Source: Halothece sp. PCC 7418
GTDB taxonomy: Bacteria; Cyanobacteriota; Cyanobacteriia; Cyanobacteriales; Rubidibacteraceae
Direction of reading: 5' to 3'
DNA length: 64,000 bases
Assembly: GCF_000317635.1 (NCBI RefSeq)
Contig: NC_019779.1
Location: 1,984,001-2,048,000 of the forward strand
Both the position numbers and the translations under genes were made by a program. The notes below the pieces were generated by a model, which saw nothing but the letters and a program-made list of their open reading frames with translations, was not told the DNA's origin and ran no database searches. Positions 1 through 8,037 of this stretch are shown here, one piece after another. Each line of letters opens with the position of its first letter. Within the stretch, counting starts at the first letter, position 1.

Positions 1-1442
1 AACCCGCCTTAGCCCGTGGTGAACTGCAATGTGTCGGCACAACCACCATGGATGAATATCGCCAATATATTGAGCAAGATGCAGCGTTAGAACGACGCTT
101 CCAACCCGTTATGGTGGATGAACCTTCTGTGGAACAAACCATTGACATTTTAGAAGGCATTCGCAGTCCTTACGAAGAATATCATAAGGTTAAAATCTCT
201 CTTGAAGCCTTAGAAGCAGCAGCAAAACTCTCTGATCGATATATCAGCGATCGGCACTTGCCAGATAAAGCCATTGATATCATTGATGAAGCTGGTTCTC
301 GCTTACATCTCAGTCAGTCTATGGCCGAAAAATCCGCGGAAGGAGAAGCAGAAGAAAACACAACTGAAACCCCTGCAGAAATCCCCGTTGTTGGCTTAGA
401 TGAAGTCGCAAGCATTGTTTCCTCTTGGACAGGTGTTCCCGTCAACAAGATGACCCAAGCCGAATCCGAACTCTTGTTACACCTCGAAGATACGCTGCAT
501 GAGCGCATTATTGGTCAAAGTGAAGCCGTGAGTGCTGTTTCTCGTGCGATTCGTCGCGCCCGTGTCGGTATGAAAGATGTGGATCGCCCGATCGCGAGCT
601 TTATCTTCTCTGGTCCCACAGGTGTCGGTAAAACTGAGTTAACCAAAGCCCTAGCGCAATATATGTTTGGCGATGAAGAGGCGATGATCCGTCTTGATAT
701 GTCCGAATATATGGATCCCCAAAGTGTTTCTAAGTTAATCGGTTCGCCACCAGGATTCGTCGGCTATGATGAAGGCGGACACCTGACCGAACAAGTGCGC
801 CGTCGTCCTTACACCGTTGTTCTCTTAGATGAAATTGAAAAAGCGCATCCCGATGTCTTTAACTCCTTATTGCAAATTCTAGATGACGGTCATCTCACCG
901 ACTCGAAAGGACGCAAAGTTGACTTCAAAAATACCTTGATTATCATGACTTCCAACATCGGTTCTCAAGTCATTGAAAAAGGTGGCGGTGGACTCGGTTT
1001 TGAATTGGATAGCGAAGGTGATAGCACCTATACCCGCATCCGTAATCGCGTCCAAGAAGAAATGAAAAACTACTTCCGTCCTGAGTTTCTTAATCGGGTG
1101 GATGAAGTGATTGTCTTCCGTCAACTGCAAAAAGAAGAAGTGGGCGAAATTGCTGATTTACTCCTCAAAGAAATTGGTGGTCGCCTTAAAGACCAGCAAG
1201 GGGTTGAGTTAGAAGTCAGCGATCGCTTCAAAGACCGCGTCATTGAAGAAGGGTATGATGTCAGTTATGGGGCGCGTCCCTTACGCCGTGTGTTGATGCG
1301 TTTGTTAGAAGATAACCTTGCTCAAGCCATTCTCTCTGGGGATCTGAGCGAAGGGGATACCGCTTATGTCGATGTCGATGATGACGGTAATATTTCCCTT
1401 ACAGAAGCAGCGAAGAAAAAGCAACTGCAACCTGTGGGCTAA
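1..1442 (+). CDS. clpC: ClpC-like Hsp100 ATPase, 3' part (5' end outside window)
   Basis: C-terminal part of a class I Clp/Hsp100 unfoldase that feeds proteins to the ClpP/ClpR protease. The reading frame is already open at base 3 ([20 protein letters not shown]), so the ATG at 48 is internal. Visible: the end of AAA domain D1 with its ERRFQPV arginine-finger region; domain D2 with Walker [16 protein letters not shown], Walker [14 protein letters not shown] and the sensor region [10 protein letters not shown]; and a GGGLGFEL loop of the type that docks on ClpP. After D2 comes the usual small C-terminal domain. Odd: between D1 ([11 protein letters not shown]) and D2 ([16 protein letters not shown]) there is only a short Glu-rich linker, where ClpC normally has a UVR-type middle domain. 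The D2 sequence is far closer to ClpC than to ClpA. The stop is followed by a hairpin and then murD. Confidence 0.93.
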   Translation, partial: PALARGELQCVGTTTMDEYRQYIEQDAALERRFQPVMVDEPSVEQTIDILEGIRSPYEEYHKVKISLEALEAAAKLSDRYISDRHLPDKAIDIIDEAGSRLHLSQSMAEKSAEGEAEENTTETPAEIPVVGLDEVASIVSSWTGVPVNKMTQAESELLLHLEDTLHERIIGQSEAVSAVSRAIRRARVGMKDVDRPIASFIFSGPTGVGKTELTKALAQYMFGDEEAMIRLDMSEYMDPQSVSKLIGSPPGFVGYDEGGHLTEQVRRRPYTVVLLDEIEKAHPDVFNSLLQILDDGHLTDSKGRKVDFKNTLIIMTSNIGSQVIEKGGGGLGFELDSEGDSTYTRIRNRVQEEMKNYFRPEFLNRVDEVIVFRQLQKEEVGEIADLLLKEIGGRLKDQQGVELEVSDRFKDRVIEEGYDVSYGARPLRRVLMRLLEDNLAQAILSGDLSEGDTAYVDVDDDGNISLTEAAKKKQLQPVG

Positions 1443-1503
1443 AGGTAAAAACGGTTAGCAGGAAACCGAAAACAAAACCTCGCTAAGAGATCTGGCAGAT
1501 TTT

Positions 1504-1533
1504 CCCTTCTTTTCCCGCTTTGGAAGAGAAGGG
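1504..1533 (+). terminator. Hairpin between clpC and murD
   Basis: CCCTTCTTTTCC (1504-1515) pairs with GGAAGAGAAGGG (1522-1533) with a single G-T wobble and a 6-base loop. There is no T-run after it, so it may be a weak or factor-assisted terminator, or an mRNA processing or stability hairpin for the clpC transcript. Confidence 0.5.
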
Positions 1534-1579
1534 ATTTCCCATATAATCGGAGAAACTATTGAACGTTAATCAGTAAAGG

Positions 1580-2935
1580 ATGAAAGCATACGTCATTGGA
1601 CTCGGACGTTCTGGAGTGGCTGCTGCCCGACTTTTGAAGCAACAAGGCTGGGATGTTATGATCAGCGATCGCGGAATGTCTGACTCCTTGCAAGGTCTTC
1701 AGCGTGACCTTGCTCAGGAAGAAATTACGGTTAAATTACAGGAGACACCGACACTAGATAACCTAAAAAAAACAGATTTAATTATTGTCAGTCCAGGTGT
1801 ACCGTGGGATGTTCCGATCTTGGTTCGCGCCCGTGAAGAAAATATCCCCATGTATGGTGAAATTGAATTAGCATGGCGCAGTTTATCAGACGTTCCTTGG
1901 GTCGGAATTACAGGCACAAATGGTAAAACGACAACAACCGCTTTGTGTTCAGCTTTATTTCAAGGGTCTGGCTTAAATGCTCCTTCCTGTGGCAATATTG
2001 GGAATGCTGCTTGTGAATTGGGCTTAAAAGAGACAAGTTGGGATTGGATTATTGCCGAAATTAGCAGTTATCAAATTGAATCATCCCAAAAACTTGCGCC
2101 AGAAATTGGGGTTTGGACAACCTTTAGCCCTGATCATCTAGAACGTCATTACACCCTAGAAAATTATTTTGCCATAAAAAAATCTTTGCTCGATCGCGCT
2201 CAGTTAAAAATTCTGAATGGGGATGATCCTTATCTGCGGTATCTAGTGAATGAAAACTGGTCAGGAGTCCATTGGACAAGTATTAAAGGAAAAGATCAAC
2301 TCCTGGGAAAGCCCAGTCATGGCATTTATCTTGAAGGAAATGAAATTATTGCGTTTGGGGAAAAAATCATTCAGGTGAGTGAGTTTCCCATGGCGGGAGA
2401 CCATAACTTACAAAACCTCTTGTTAGCCGTCGGAGCCGCGCGTTTAGCGGGAGTAGAGAAAAGCGCGATCGCGCAGAGTATTATTAACTTTCAGGGAGTC
2501 CCTCATCGCCTGGAACCGATTTGTAAAATCGAGAATGTCCCGTTCATCAACGACAGCAAAGCTACCAACTACGAAGCAGCAACTGTCGGCTTATCCTCTG
2601 TCCCCAGTCCCGTCATTTTAATTGCAGGGGGACAAGCCAAAACCGGGAATGATCAAGACTGGTGTGAACTGATCAAAAATAAAGCCAGCGTGGTTTTACT
2701 GATTGGAGAAGCAGCCCCAAAATTTGCCCAACGGCTCGATGAGATGGGCTACACTTCCTATCAAGTTGTAGAAACCATGGAAAATGCTGTCAAAGAAGGG
2801 ATCAATCGAGTTAAAAAACAGGAAGGATCAGTGGTTCTTCTTTCTCCAGCCTGCGCCAGCTTTGATCAATACGACAATTTTGAACAGCGCGGGGATCATT
2901 TCCGTCAGCTTTGCTTGCAGAACAATCTGTTCTAA
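1580..2935 (+). CDS. murD: UDP-N-acetylmuramoylalanine--D-glutamate ligase MurD
   Basis: 451 aa, the normal MurD length. It adds D-glutamate to UDP-MurNAc-L-Ala in the cytoplasm during peptidoglycan precursor synthesis, using ATP. Seen: an N-terminal Rossmann-like UDP-binding domain (YVIGLGRSGVAAARLL), the Mur-ligase ATP loop GITGTNGKTTTTALC near residue 115, the central-domain motif AEISSYQIE, and a C-terminal domain with the family pattern HRLEP.....FINDSKATN and LLSPACASFDQ. The ATG at 1580 is preceded by AAAGG, and the first codons encode the nucleotide-binding strand, which supports this start. It stands alone here, without other mur genes. Its 3' end overlaps by 4 bp the convergent stress-protein gene. 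Confidence 0.97.
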   Translation: MKAYVIGLGRSGVAAARLLKQQGWDVMISDRGMSDSLQGLQRDLAQEEITVKLQETPTLDNLKKTDLIIVSPGVPWDVPILVRAREENIPMYGEIELAWRSLSDVPWVGITGTNGKTTTTALCSALFQGSGLNAPSCGNIGNAACELGLKETSWDWIIAEISSYQIESSQKLAPEIGVWTTFSPDHLERHYTLENYFAIKKSLLDRAQLKILNGDDPYLRYLVNENWSGVHWTSIKGKDQLLGKPSHGIYLEGNEIIAFGEKIIQVSEFPMAGDHNLQNLLLAVGAARLAGVEKSAIAQSIINFQGVPHRLEPICKIENVPFINDSKATNYEAATVGLSSVPSPVILIAGGQAKTGNDQDWCELIKNKASVVLLIGEAAPKFAQRLDEMGYTSYQVVETMENAVKEGINRVKKQEGSVVLLSPACASFDQYDNFEQRGDHFRQLCLQNNLF

Positions 2936-3447
2936 TGCTGAACCACTAGGACATGACAGGGTGCATGGTGGACAACATAATTGCTGACACTACCGAGAAG
3001 AATTTCACTCATGCCTCTGCGTCCTCGACGACCCACAACAATGAGGTCAACCCCATGTTCTTTAGCGAGTTGACAAATCAATTGTCCAGGGTCGCCAACA
3101 GCATACTCATAATCTGCTTTTACCCCTTCCTCAATTACAGCCTCTTTTAAGGAAGAGAGCCAAGTTTTTAATTCCTCAGTTTTTTCTTTTAACATTTGGT
3201 CACATAAAGTGAGAGCTTCCCCCGCATACAGACCAGCAACATTAATGCCATCTAAAACATCTTCTCGGGTTAGTAAAGAGTCAACACTATGAAAAATAAA
3301 AAGAGAGCTATTATCTTTTTTGGCTAAGGCAATCGCTTGAGAAAGGGCTTTAGAATCATCGAGCTTGTCTTTTCCTTCCGCTTCAGGTTCAACGCCTACT
3401 AAAATTTTGTGATAGTTTTTTTTTAGTGGGTCATTTTGTATCTGCAT
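2932..3447 (-). CDS. Universal stress protein (UspA family)
   Basis: 171 aa, single Usp domain. Members are small cytoplasmic alpha/beta proteins that often bind ATP and help in stress survival. The C-terminal ATP-binding signature G-x2-G-x9-G-(S/T) is visible in VVGRRGRRGMSEILLGSVS, followed by HHAPCHVLVVQH, so this is probably the nucleotide-binding subgroup. The N-terminus (KILVGVEPE) lacks the usual aspartate directly after the first strand, but KDKLDDSKALSQAIALAK gives the expected first helix. It is monocistronic and convergent with murD, sharing the last 4 bp. Its partner process cannot be told from the neighbourhood. Confidence 0.92.
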   Translation of the reverse strand: MQIQNDPLKKNYHKILVGVEPEAEGKDKLDDSKALSQAIALAKKDNSSLFIFHSVDSLLTREDVLDGINVAGLYAGEALTLCDQMLKEKTEELKTWLSSLKEAVIEEGVKADYEYAVGDPGQLICQLAKEHGVDLIVVGRRGRRGMSEILLGSVSNYVVHHAPCHVLVVQH

Positions 3448-3587
3448 AATAAAATTGACCTCTCGTTATTATCGAAAACTTAGAACAATGTTGATTAATT
3501 GTCCCTATTACTTTTATCATCACATACAAATTCAGAGCGATAATCATTAAGTAATACTTGTTTATAATTATGCTCTCCCAAAAATAG

Positions 3588-3610
3588 TAGGGTGGGCAAT
3601 ACCCACCCTA
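3588..3610. repeat. Palindromic repeat, GGGTGGGCAAT family, copy 1
   Basis: A 23-bp near-perfect inverted repeat with arms TAGGGTGGG / CCCACCCTA and centre CAATA. Sister copies lie at 18361-18383 and 22325-22351. It sits between the usp and sir genes, just downstream of sir, so in transcripts it would form a stable hairpin and could act as a terminator for the minus-strand sir gene. Confidence 0.75.
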
Positions 3611-3642
3611 GGAGGCTGGCTCTCTGACTGATTGACCAGAGT

Positions 3643-5559
3643 TTAGTCATCCAGATATTGTTCCAATGCTTCAGAGACTAACTGGGTCATACTTGTCCCT
3701 CGTTTTTCTGCTGCTGCTTTCAGACGTTCGTGGAGACCTTCATAAACACTAATGCGATGACGGCGACCTTTTCCACCCGCACTAGGAGTCTTAGTCGGTT
3801 TAAACTCATAACTCTTGACATAGGTTTCAATCGCTTCAAAACCGACTCGGTTGCAAAATTCGCCAAAACTTTCATCTTTCTGACGTTTCTCTTTATAAAA
3901 CGCCAACATCGGCTCAATATAGCTTTCTAACTCATCAATGGGCATCCGTTCCATATAAGGACGCGCTAAAGCGGTTTGATTGGGGGTTCCCCCTAACCAC
4001 AGTTGATAGGCTTTCGGCGCACTACCCACAAACCCTAATTCTGCCATATAAGGGCGGGCGCAACCATTGGGACATCCAGTCATCCGCACAACAAGGTCTT
4101 GTTCTGCCATTCCCAGTTTTTTCAAGACATTACGAACTCGGTCTAAAATACTGGGTAAAGCGCGTTCAGACTCGGTAATCGCTAATCCGCAAGTGGGGAG
4201 TGCAGGACAAGCCATGGAATAGCGCAAGAGATGGTCTAAGTTATTGGGATCAGTAATTAAGCCATGATCGGTGAGAATCTTTTCGATCGCGCTTTGGTCT
4301 TCAGGCTTGATCTCATACAGAATCACGTCATGGTTTGCGGTTAAGCGCATGGGAACTTGATATTGTTCCACAATTTTCCGCAGGGCGGTTTTTAAGCGGA
4401 ATTTCCCTTCATCTTTGACGCGACCATTTTCAACCGATAAGCCAAAGAAGAGTTTGCCATCTCCCTGTTCATGCCAACCGAGAAAATCTTTATACTCAAA
4501 AGGCGGTAAATCTTGATACGGTTGCAGGGGTTTCCCATAGTATTCTTCTAACTTGGATTGGAACTTCTCAACGCCCCAATCATAGAGAAGATACTTCATT
4601 CTCGCATGACGACGCTGCACGCGATCGCCGTAATCTCTTTGAGTAGCAACAATCGCTTTTAGCAGATCATAAACATCGGCTTTATCCACATAACAAATGG
4701 GATCGGACATCCGCGCAAAGGTTTCCTCTTTATTATGGGTGCGTCCCATTCCGCCACCGGCGAGAACATTAAACCCTTTTAGTTCCCCTTGATCATCGGT
4801 AATCACAATCAAACTGACATCATGGGTATAAACATCAATGGAGTTATCCCCTGGTACTGTCACACAGCATTTAAACTTACGGGGCATATAATATTTCCCA
4901 TAAATGGGTTCTTCCCCTTCATGGAAAATCGTGCCATTACCATTACGTTCTCTGGCAGCTTGTACTTCTGGTGCTTCTTCCACACTCAGAAACTTTTCTC
5001 CATCGAGCCAAATTTCATAGTAGGCTTCCGTTTGCGGACGCAGGAGATCAGCAATGTTATCGGCATACTGCCAAGCATATTGATATTCTTTACGATCTTT
5101 AAAGGGGGCTGGGGGAGCCATCACGTTACGATTTAAATCGCCACAGGCTCCGAGGGTTGACCCCAGATTACGGACAATCCGATTAATGGTTTCTTTCAGA
5201 TTTTTCTTGAGAATACCGTGAAGCTGGAAGCCCTGACGAGTCGTGACCCGAAGCGTTTCGTTGCCATACTCGCTAGAGAGATCATCAAGGGTCAAATATA
5301 ATTCTGGCGGAATGAAGCCTCCTGGGTTTCGCGTCCGCAGCATGAACTGATAGTCTTTTTCTTGCCCTTTCTGGCGGTTGTCGCGGTTATCTTGTTGGTA
5401 AGACCCATGAAATTTCAAGATTTGAACTGCATCTTGGCTGAAGTGAGTGGTGTCTTCTAACAGTTCTGTGGCGAGGGGTTCTCGTAAAAAATTACTATTT
5501 TCTTTAATTCCTTCTAATTTGGAGGGTTTAGAGGCTTTTTTGGCTTTAGATGCTACCAT
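3643..5559 (-). CDS. sir: Ferredoxin-sulfite reductase with C-terminal ribbon-helix-helix-like tail
   Basis: 638 aa from the preferred start. It reduces sulfite to sulfide with six electrons from ferredoxin, for cysteine synthesis. The siroheme/4Fe-4S ligands are present: C451-x5-C457 (CPALPTC) and C496-x3-C500 (GCPNGCARP). The family N-terminal block [17 protein letters not shown] is present. The frame is open 26 codons further upstream (to 5637), but those codons lie ahead of the conserved N-terminus and neither start has a strong ribosome site, so the ATG at 5557-5559 is preferred. Odd: after the enzyme domain come a Gly/Lys/Arg linker and about 40 residues ([20 protein letters not shown], then a [15 protein letters not shown] helix) that resemble an RHH DNA-binding domain of the CopG/Arc type. 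Single gene, no partner genes adjacent. Confidence 0.94.
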   Translation of the reverse strand: MVASKAKKASKPSKLEGIKENSNFLREPLATELLEDTTHFSQDAVQILKFHGSYQQDNRDNRQKGQEKDYQFMLRTRNPGGFIPPELYLTLDDLSSEYGNETLRVTTRQGFQLHGILKKNLKETINRIVRNLGSTLGACGDLNRNVMAPPAPFKDRKEYQYAWQYADNIADLLRPQTEAYYEIWLDGEKFLSVEEAPEVQAARERNGNGTIFHEGEEPIYGKYYMPRKFKCCVTVPGDNSIDVYTHDVSLIVITDDQGELKGFNVLAGGGMGRTHNKEETFARMSDPICYVDKADVYDLLKAIVATQRDYGDRVQRRHARMKYLLYDWGVEKFQSKLEEYYGKPLQPYQDLPPFEYKDFLGWHEQGDGKLFFGLSVENGRVKDEGKFRLKTALRKIVEQYQVPMRLTANHDVILYEIKPEDQSAIEKILTDHGLITDPNNLDHLLRYSMACPALPTCGLAITESERALPSILDRVRNVLKKLGMAEQDLVVRMTGCPNGCARPYMAELGFVGSAPKAYQLWLGGTPNQTALARPYMERMPIDELESYIEPMLAFYKEKRQKDESFGEFCNRVGFEAIETYVKSYEFKPTKTPSAGGKGRRHRISVYEGLHERLKAAAEKRGTSMTQLVSEALEQYLDD

Positions 5560-5728
5560 TACTGCTTTTTGCTCGATCGCTGCACATTTTTGGATCACCG
5601 ATAACTCACTGGGAATTACGGTGATTAGTTCCATCATATCGTGAGTGGATCATTTTTCAATGACTACTGACCCATAAACTTTTTCGACATCAGGGTAGAA
5701 TAATTCTTGCTTGAATCCAGCTTGTAAA

Positions 5729-6373
5729 ATGAAACTATCCCTGCTTTCAGTGCTGCTCAATTTTCTTTCTCTTCTCCCAGGAACCCTCTTAACTCTACTG
5801 ACCATTGCCGTTGCGTTTTTACGATTTTATGATGAGCAAGATTTCACAATCCTCGGACAAATTGCCGAACCCCGACTCTGGAGCAACCGACTCACCTTGG
5901 CAGCCCTCTTGGTGGCAGTGGTTAATTTCGGCGTTGAGTGGAACCGTCGAAACGGAGAAACAAATCGCTTGGCTGAAGATGAAGCAAGAAGAAGACAAGA
6001 AGAGACACGAAGAGTGGAAAGAGCAATTGAGGAAGAGAGACGAAGAATTGAAGAAGACAGACGAAGAGGCGAGGAAGAGAGACGAAGAGGCGAGGAAGAG
6101 AGACGAAGAGGCGAGGAAGAGAGACGAAGAAGACAAGAAGAGACACGAGCAGAGAATGAAAGAATTGAGAGAAGATACCGAGAAATACAGCGCGATCGCG
6201 CAGCAGATCGAGAAAGAAACCGAGCAGCTGAGGAAAGAGAACGAACGGCTAGCCGAGCTCGAATCCAAAATCGATGGATTATTCTCCAAATACGGTATCA
6301 ACTCGAAGCCAGTGAATCCAACCGAAGAGCTTTAAGTGATTTTCTGGCTTTTCTCAAGGAATATGGGGAATAG
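5729..6373 (+). CDS. Hypothetical protein: two hydrophobic segments plus Arg/Glu coiled coil
   Basis: 214 aa from ATG 5729 (a TTG at 5711 also lies in frame). A hydrophobic segment (SLLSVLLNFLSLLPGTLLTL and following) and a second one (LTLAALLVAVVNFGVEW) suggest a membrane anchor. About 110 residues of Arg/Glu-rich coiled coil follow, including three copies of the heptad RRGEEER, and then a compact end IRYQLEASESNRRALSDFLA. The layout (membrane anchor, charged coiled coil, short terminal helix) is the more protein-like reading of this region. The same DNA carries a second long open frame (5829-6335), so the choice of frame is not secure. No ribosome site of note. Function unknown; a structural or scaffold role is only a guess. 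Confidence 0.6.
   Translation: MKLSLLSVLLNFLSLLPGTLLTLLTIAVAFLRFYDEQDFTILGQIAEPRLWSNRLTLAALLVAVVNFGVEWNRRNGETNRLAEDEARRRQEETRRVERAIEEERRRIEEDRRRGEEERRRGEEERRRGEEERRRRQEETRAENERIERRYREIQRDRAADRERNRAAEERERTASRARIQNRWIILQIRYQLEASESNRRALSDFLAFLKEYGE
5829..6335 (+). CDS. Alternative overlapping frame: coiled-coil protein of unknown function
   Basis: 168 aa from ATG 5829 (a further in-frame ATG at 5805), lying entirely within the preceding gene in another frame. It reads as a soluble protein: a polar N-terminus with a Trp-rich stretch (DSPWQPSWWQWL), then a Lys/Glu coiled coil with three EEARKRD heptads, then LRKENERLAELESKIDGLFS and a short tail. Its codons are richer in AAG and AGG than nearby genes, which counts against it, but the non-repetitive ends look like real protein. 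Because the repeat unit is 21 bp, any frame through it gives heptads, so openness alone is weak evidence. It may be a true overprinted gene or an accident of composition. Confidence 0.3.
   Translation: MMSKISQSSDKLPNPDSGATDSPWQPSWWQWLISALSGTVETEKQIAWLKMKQEEDKKRHEEWKEQLRKRDEELKKTDEEARKRDEEARKRDEEARKRDEEDKKRHEQRMKELREDTEKYSAIAQQIEKETEQLRKENERLAELESKIDGLFSKYGINSKPVNPTEEL
6060..6122 (+). repeat. Three tandem 21-bp units inside the coiled-coil gene
   Basis: Three identical 21-bp copies (6060-6080, 6081-6101, 6102-6122) starting GACGAAGAGGCGAGG, with degenerate copies on either side. 21 bp equals seven codons, so each unit adds one coiled-coil heptad. It encodes RRGEEER-type or EEARKRD-type heptads in two plus-strand frames and a Ser/Leu/Phe-rich heptad on the minus strand. 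Copy number is likely to vary between strains by slippage or recombination. Confidence 0.9.
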
Positions 6374-6528
6374 AACCGTTTCATTAGTTGGTGACTGCTG
6401 ATTACTGATGACGCATTGATTATGAAAAAACTTTAAAGAGAATATGAACTGATTATGAACAAATGAAAAGAAATAAAAAGCTAAGATTGCATTAATAAAG
6501 ATTAATAACTTTATCGTCAACGTCAACT

Positions 6529-7089
6529 ATGCAATTATTAACAATTAGCTTGATGGGAGTTGGCTTAGCTGCTGATGCCCTTGCGGTTTCTCTGACCAGT
6601 GGTTTACTGATTCAACGAATTAAAATTAATAAGGCTTTAAAGATTGCGTTATTTTTTGGAATTTTTCAAACCTTGATGCCCATTTTCGGATGGATGATGG
6701 GGTTAGGATTTCGGGAATTTGTTAGCGCGATCGCGCATTGGATTGCCTTTTTTCTCCTCGGTTGGCTCGGGGGAAATATGATTTACGAAGCCCTAAAAGA
6801 TGAGGAAGAAGAACCCTTTAATCCGTTAGATAATTCGACCTTATTAGGACTCGCGATCGCGACCAGTATTGATGCCCTAGCTGCGGGTGTGGGCTTATCT
6901 GTGATTAAAATGTCTTTACCCTTAACCGTAAGCCTAATTGGTTTAATTACGTTTATTCTTTGCTTTTTCGGAGTCTTTATTGGTCATCGTTTCGGTCATT
7001 GGTGCCAAGGAAAAGTCGAAATCCTTGGCGGTTTAATTTTAATGGGAATTGGCACAAAAATTTTAGTGGAAACTATGATGCAATTCTAG
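6529..7089 (+). CDS. mntP: MntP-type manganese efflux pump
   Basis: 186 aa integral membrane protein of the MntP (former DUF204/YebN) family, which exports Mn2+ from the cytoplasm. It shows about six hydrophobic segments and the internal duplication of the family: ADALAVSLTSGL near the N-terminus and the matching SIDALAAGVGLSV in the second half, each with the conserved Asp. The length matches the family. The gene is monocistronic. About 150 bp of AT-rich DNA lies upstream, and I saw no yybP-ykoY manganese riboswitch there. Mn homeostasis is important in oxygenic phototrophs because of photosystem II, which fits the host. Confidence 0.9.
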   Translation: MQLLTISLMGVGLAADALAVSLTSGLLIQRIKINKALKIALFFGIFQTLMPIFGWMMGLGFREFVSAIAHWIAFFLLGWLGGNMIYEALKDEEEEPFNPLDNSTLLGLAIATSIDALAAGVGLSVIKMSLPLTVSLIGLITFILCFFGVFIGHRFGHWCQGKVEILGGLILMGIGTKILVETMMQF

Positions 7090-7133
7090 CAGTAATTAGT
7101 TATTTTTTTCTGAGTCATTTGCCATCTGTCAGT

Positions 7134-7175
7134 TAATAACTAATGACTAATGACTAATGACTAATGACTAATAAC
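7134..7175. repeat. Heptanucleotide short tandem repeat (STRR-like)
   Basis: Six consecutive 7-bp units: four perfect TAATGAC copies (7141-7168) bounded on each side by one TAATAAC. Heptameric short tandem repeats are a known feature of cyanobacterial genomes. It lies just after the SDR stop codon, between convergent genes mntP and the SDR. Confidence 0.85.
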
Positions 7176-7178
7176 AAA

Positions 7179-7838
7179 TTACCAAGGTAAAACCTCTCCC
7201 TTCGCGTGCCAAAACGTCCCCGAATTACTTAAATTAAGTTCTTCGATCCGTTGTAATAATCCTTCTACCGATTCGCTCGTAGTAATGCCAGAAAAGCCCG
7301 TCATACGAGTTTGTACCATGCCTGGATGGAGAATCCCCACTGCAATTTTACGAGGTTTCAAGTCCTCAGAAAGGGATTTTCCTGCCATACTCAGTGCAGT
7401 TTTTGACATCCGATACCCATAGAAGCCCCCCGAGCTATTATCTTCAATTGACCCCATGCGACTGGTCATTAAAATCACTTTTCCCCCTTCAGGAATTAGG
7501 GGTAACAAGGCTTTAGTGACGCGCAATGGGGCGACTGCATTCACCCGAAATTGACGTTCCAAACTTTCAAAATCTAAATCATCGAGGGAGTTCGCTTCAA
7601 TAATTCCCGCATTATTAATCAAGACATCAATGCTTGTTCCTTGTAGGCGTTTTGCCAGTTCCGCAACAGAAGCATCCGAGGTAACATCAATTCCTGATTC
7701 AATTTGGACATCGAGACTTTTCAATTCTGCGCTGGGTTCACGACAAACCGCAATTACCCTTTCTCCTTTGGCTTTTAGCTGTTTGCAATATTCCAAGCCA
7801 ATGCCACGATTCGTTCCAGTGATGAGATAATTTACCAT
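7179..7838 (-). CDS. Short-chain dehydrogenase/reductase
   Basis: 219 aa, classical SDR. Rossmann cofactor motif TGTNRGIGLEYCKQL at the N-terminus (TGxxxGxG), NNAG at the expected place (DVLINNAGI), and an active-site region with serine in LMTSRMGS followed by YGYRMSK (Y-x3-K). The end LHPGMVQTRMTG is typical of the family. It is a cytoplasmic NAD(P)-dependent oxidoreductase whose substrate cannot be read from sequence. The upstream region has no clear ribosome site. It is divergent from the ceramide-type operon and separated from it by about 200 bp. No direct sign that the two are linked. Confidence 0.9.
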   Translation of the reverse strand: MVNYLITGTNRGIGLEYCKQLKAKGERVIAVCREPSAELKSLDVQIESGIDVTSDASVAELAKRLQGTSIDVLINNAGIIEANSLDDLDFESLERQFRVNAVAPLRVTKALLPLIPEGGKVILMTSRMGSIEDNSSGGFYGYRMSKTALSMAGKSLSEDLKPRKIAVGILHPGMVQTRMTGFSGITTSESVEGLLQRIEELNLSNSGTFWHAKGEVLPW

Positions 7839-8037
7839 ATTTTTTTAAACTGATTGAGTAGCGCAACAGTGGGGATTGAAGCAATAATTGAAAGATGAGA
7901 AAACTATCAAAAGAAAGAATATTTGTAAGCATGGAGGTCATTTACCTCCCCTGCTACAATCTGGCTAGGAATATACCCTTCAATCGACTGACTCAAACCG
8001 TCGTCGCTATTTAAACCAAGGAGAGAGGAGTGAACTC

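Noticed and set aside
5560-5637. 26 extra N-terminal residues of sulfite reductase
   Set aside because: Conserved sequence starts after the internal ATG. No better ribosome site for the longer form, so the shorter one is preferred with moderate certainty.
5819-6301. 160-aa minus-strand frame rich in Ser, Leu and Phe
   Set aside because: It is the antisense shadow of the 21-bp heptad repeat; its composition reflects the complement of GAG/AGA codons and the repeat gives no stop in that frame.
6374-6528. Manganese riboswitch (yybP-ykoY) before mntP
   Set aside because: No conserved GGGGAG-type core or loop pair seen; only AT-rich DNA.
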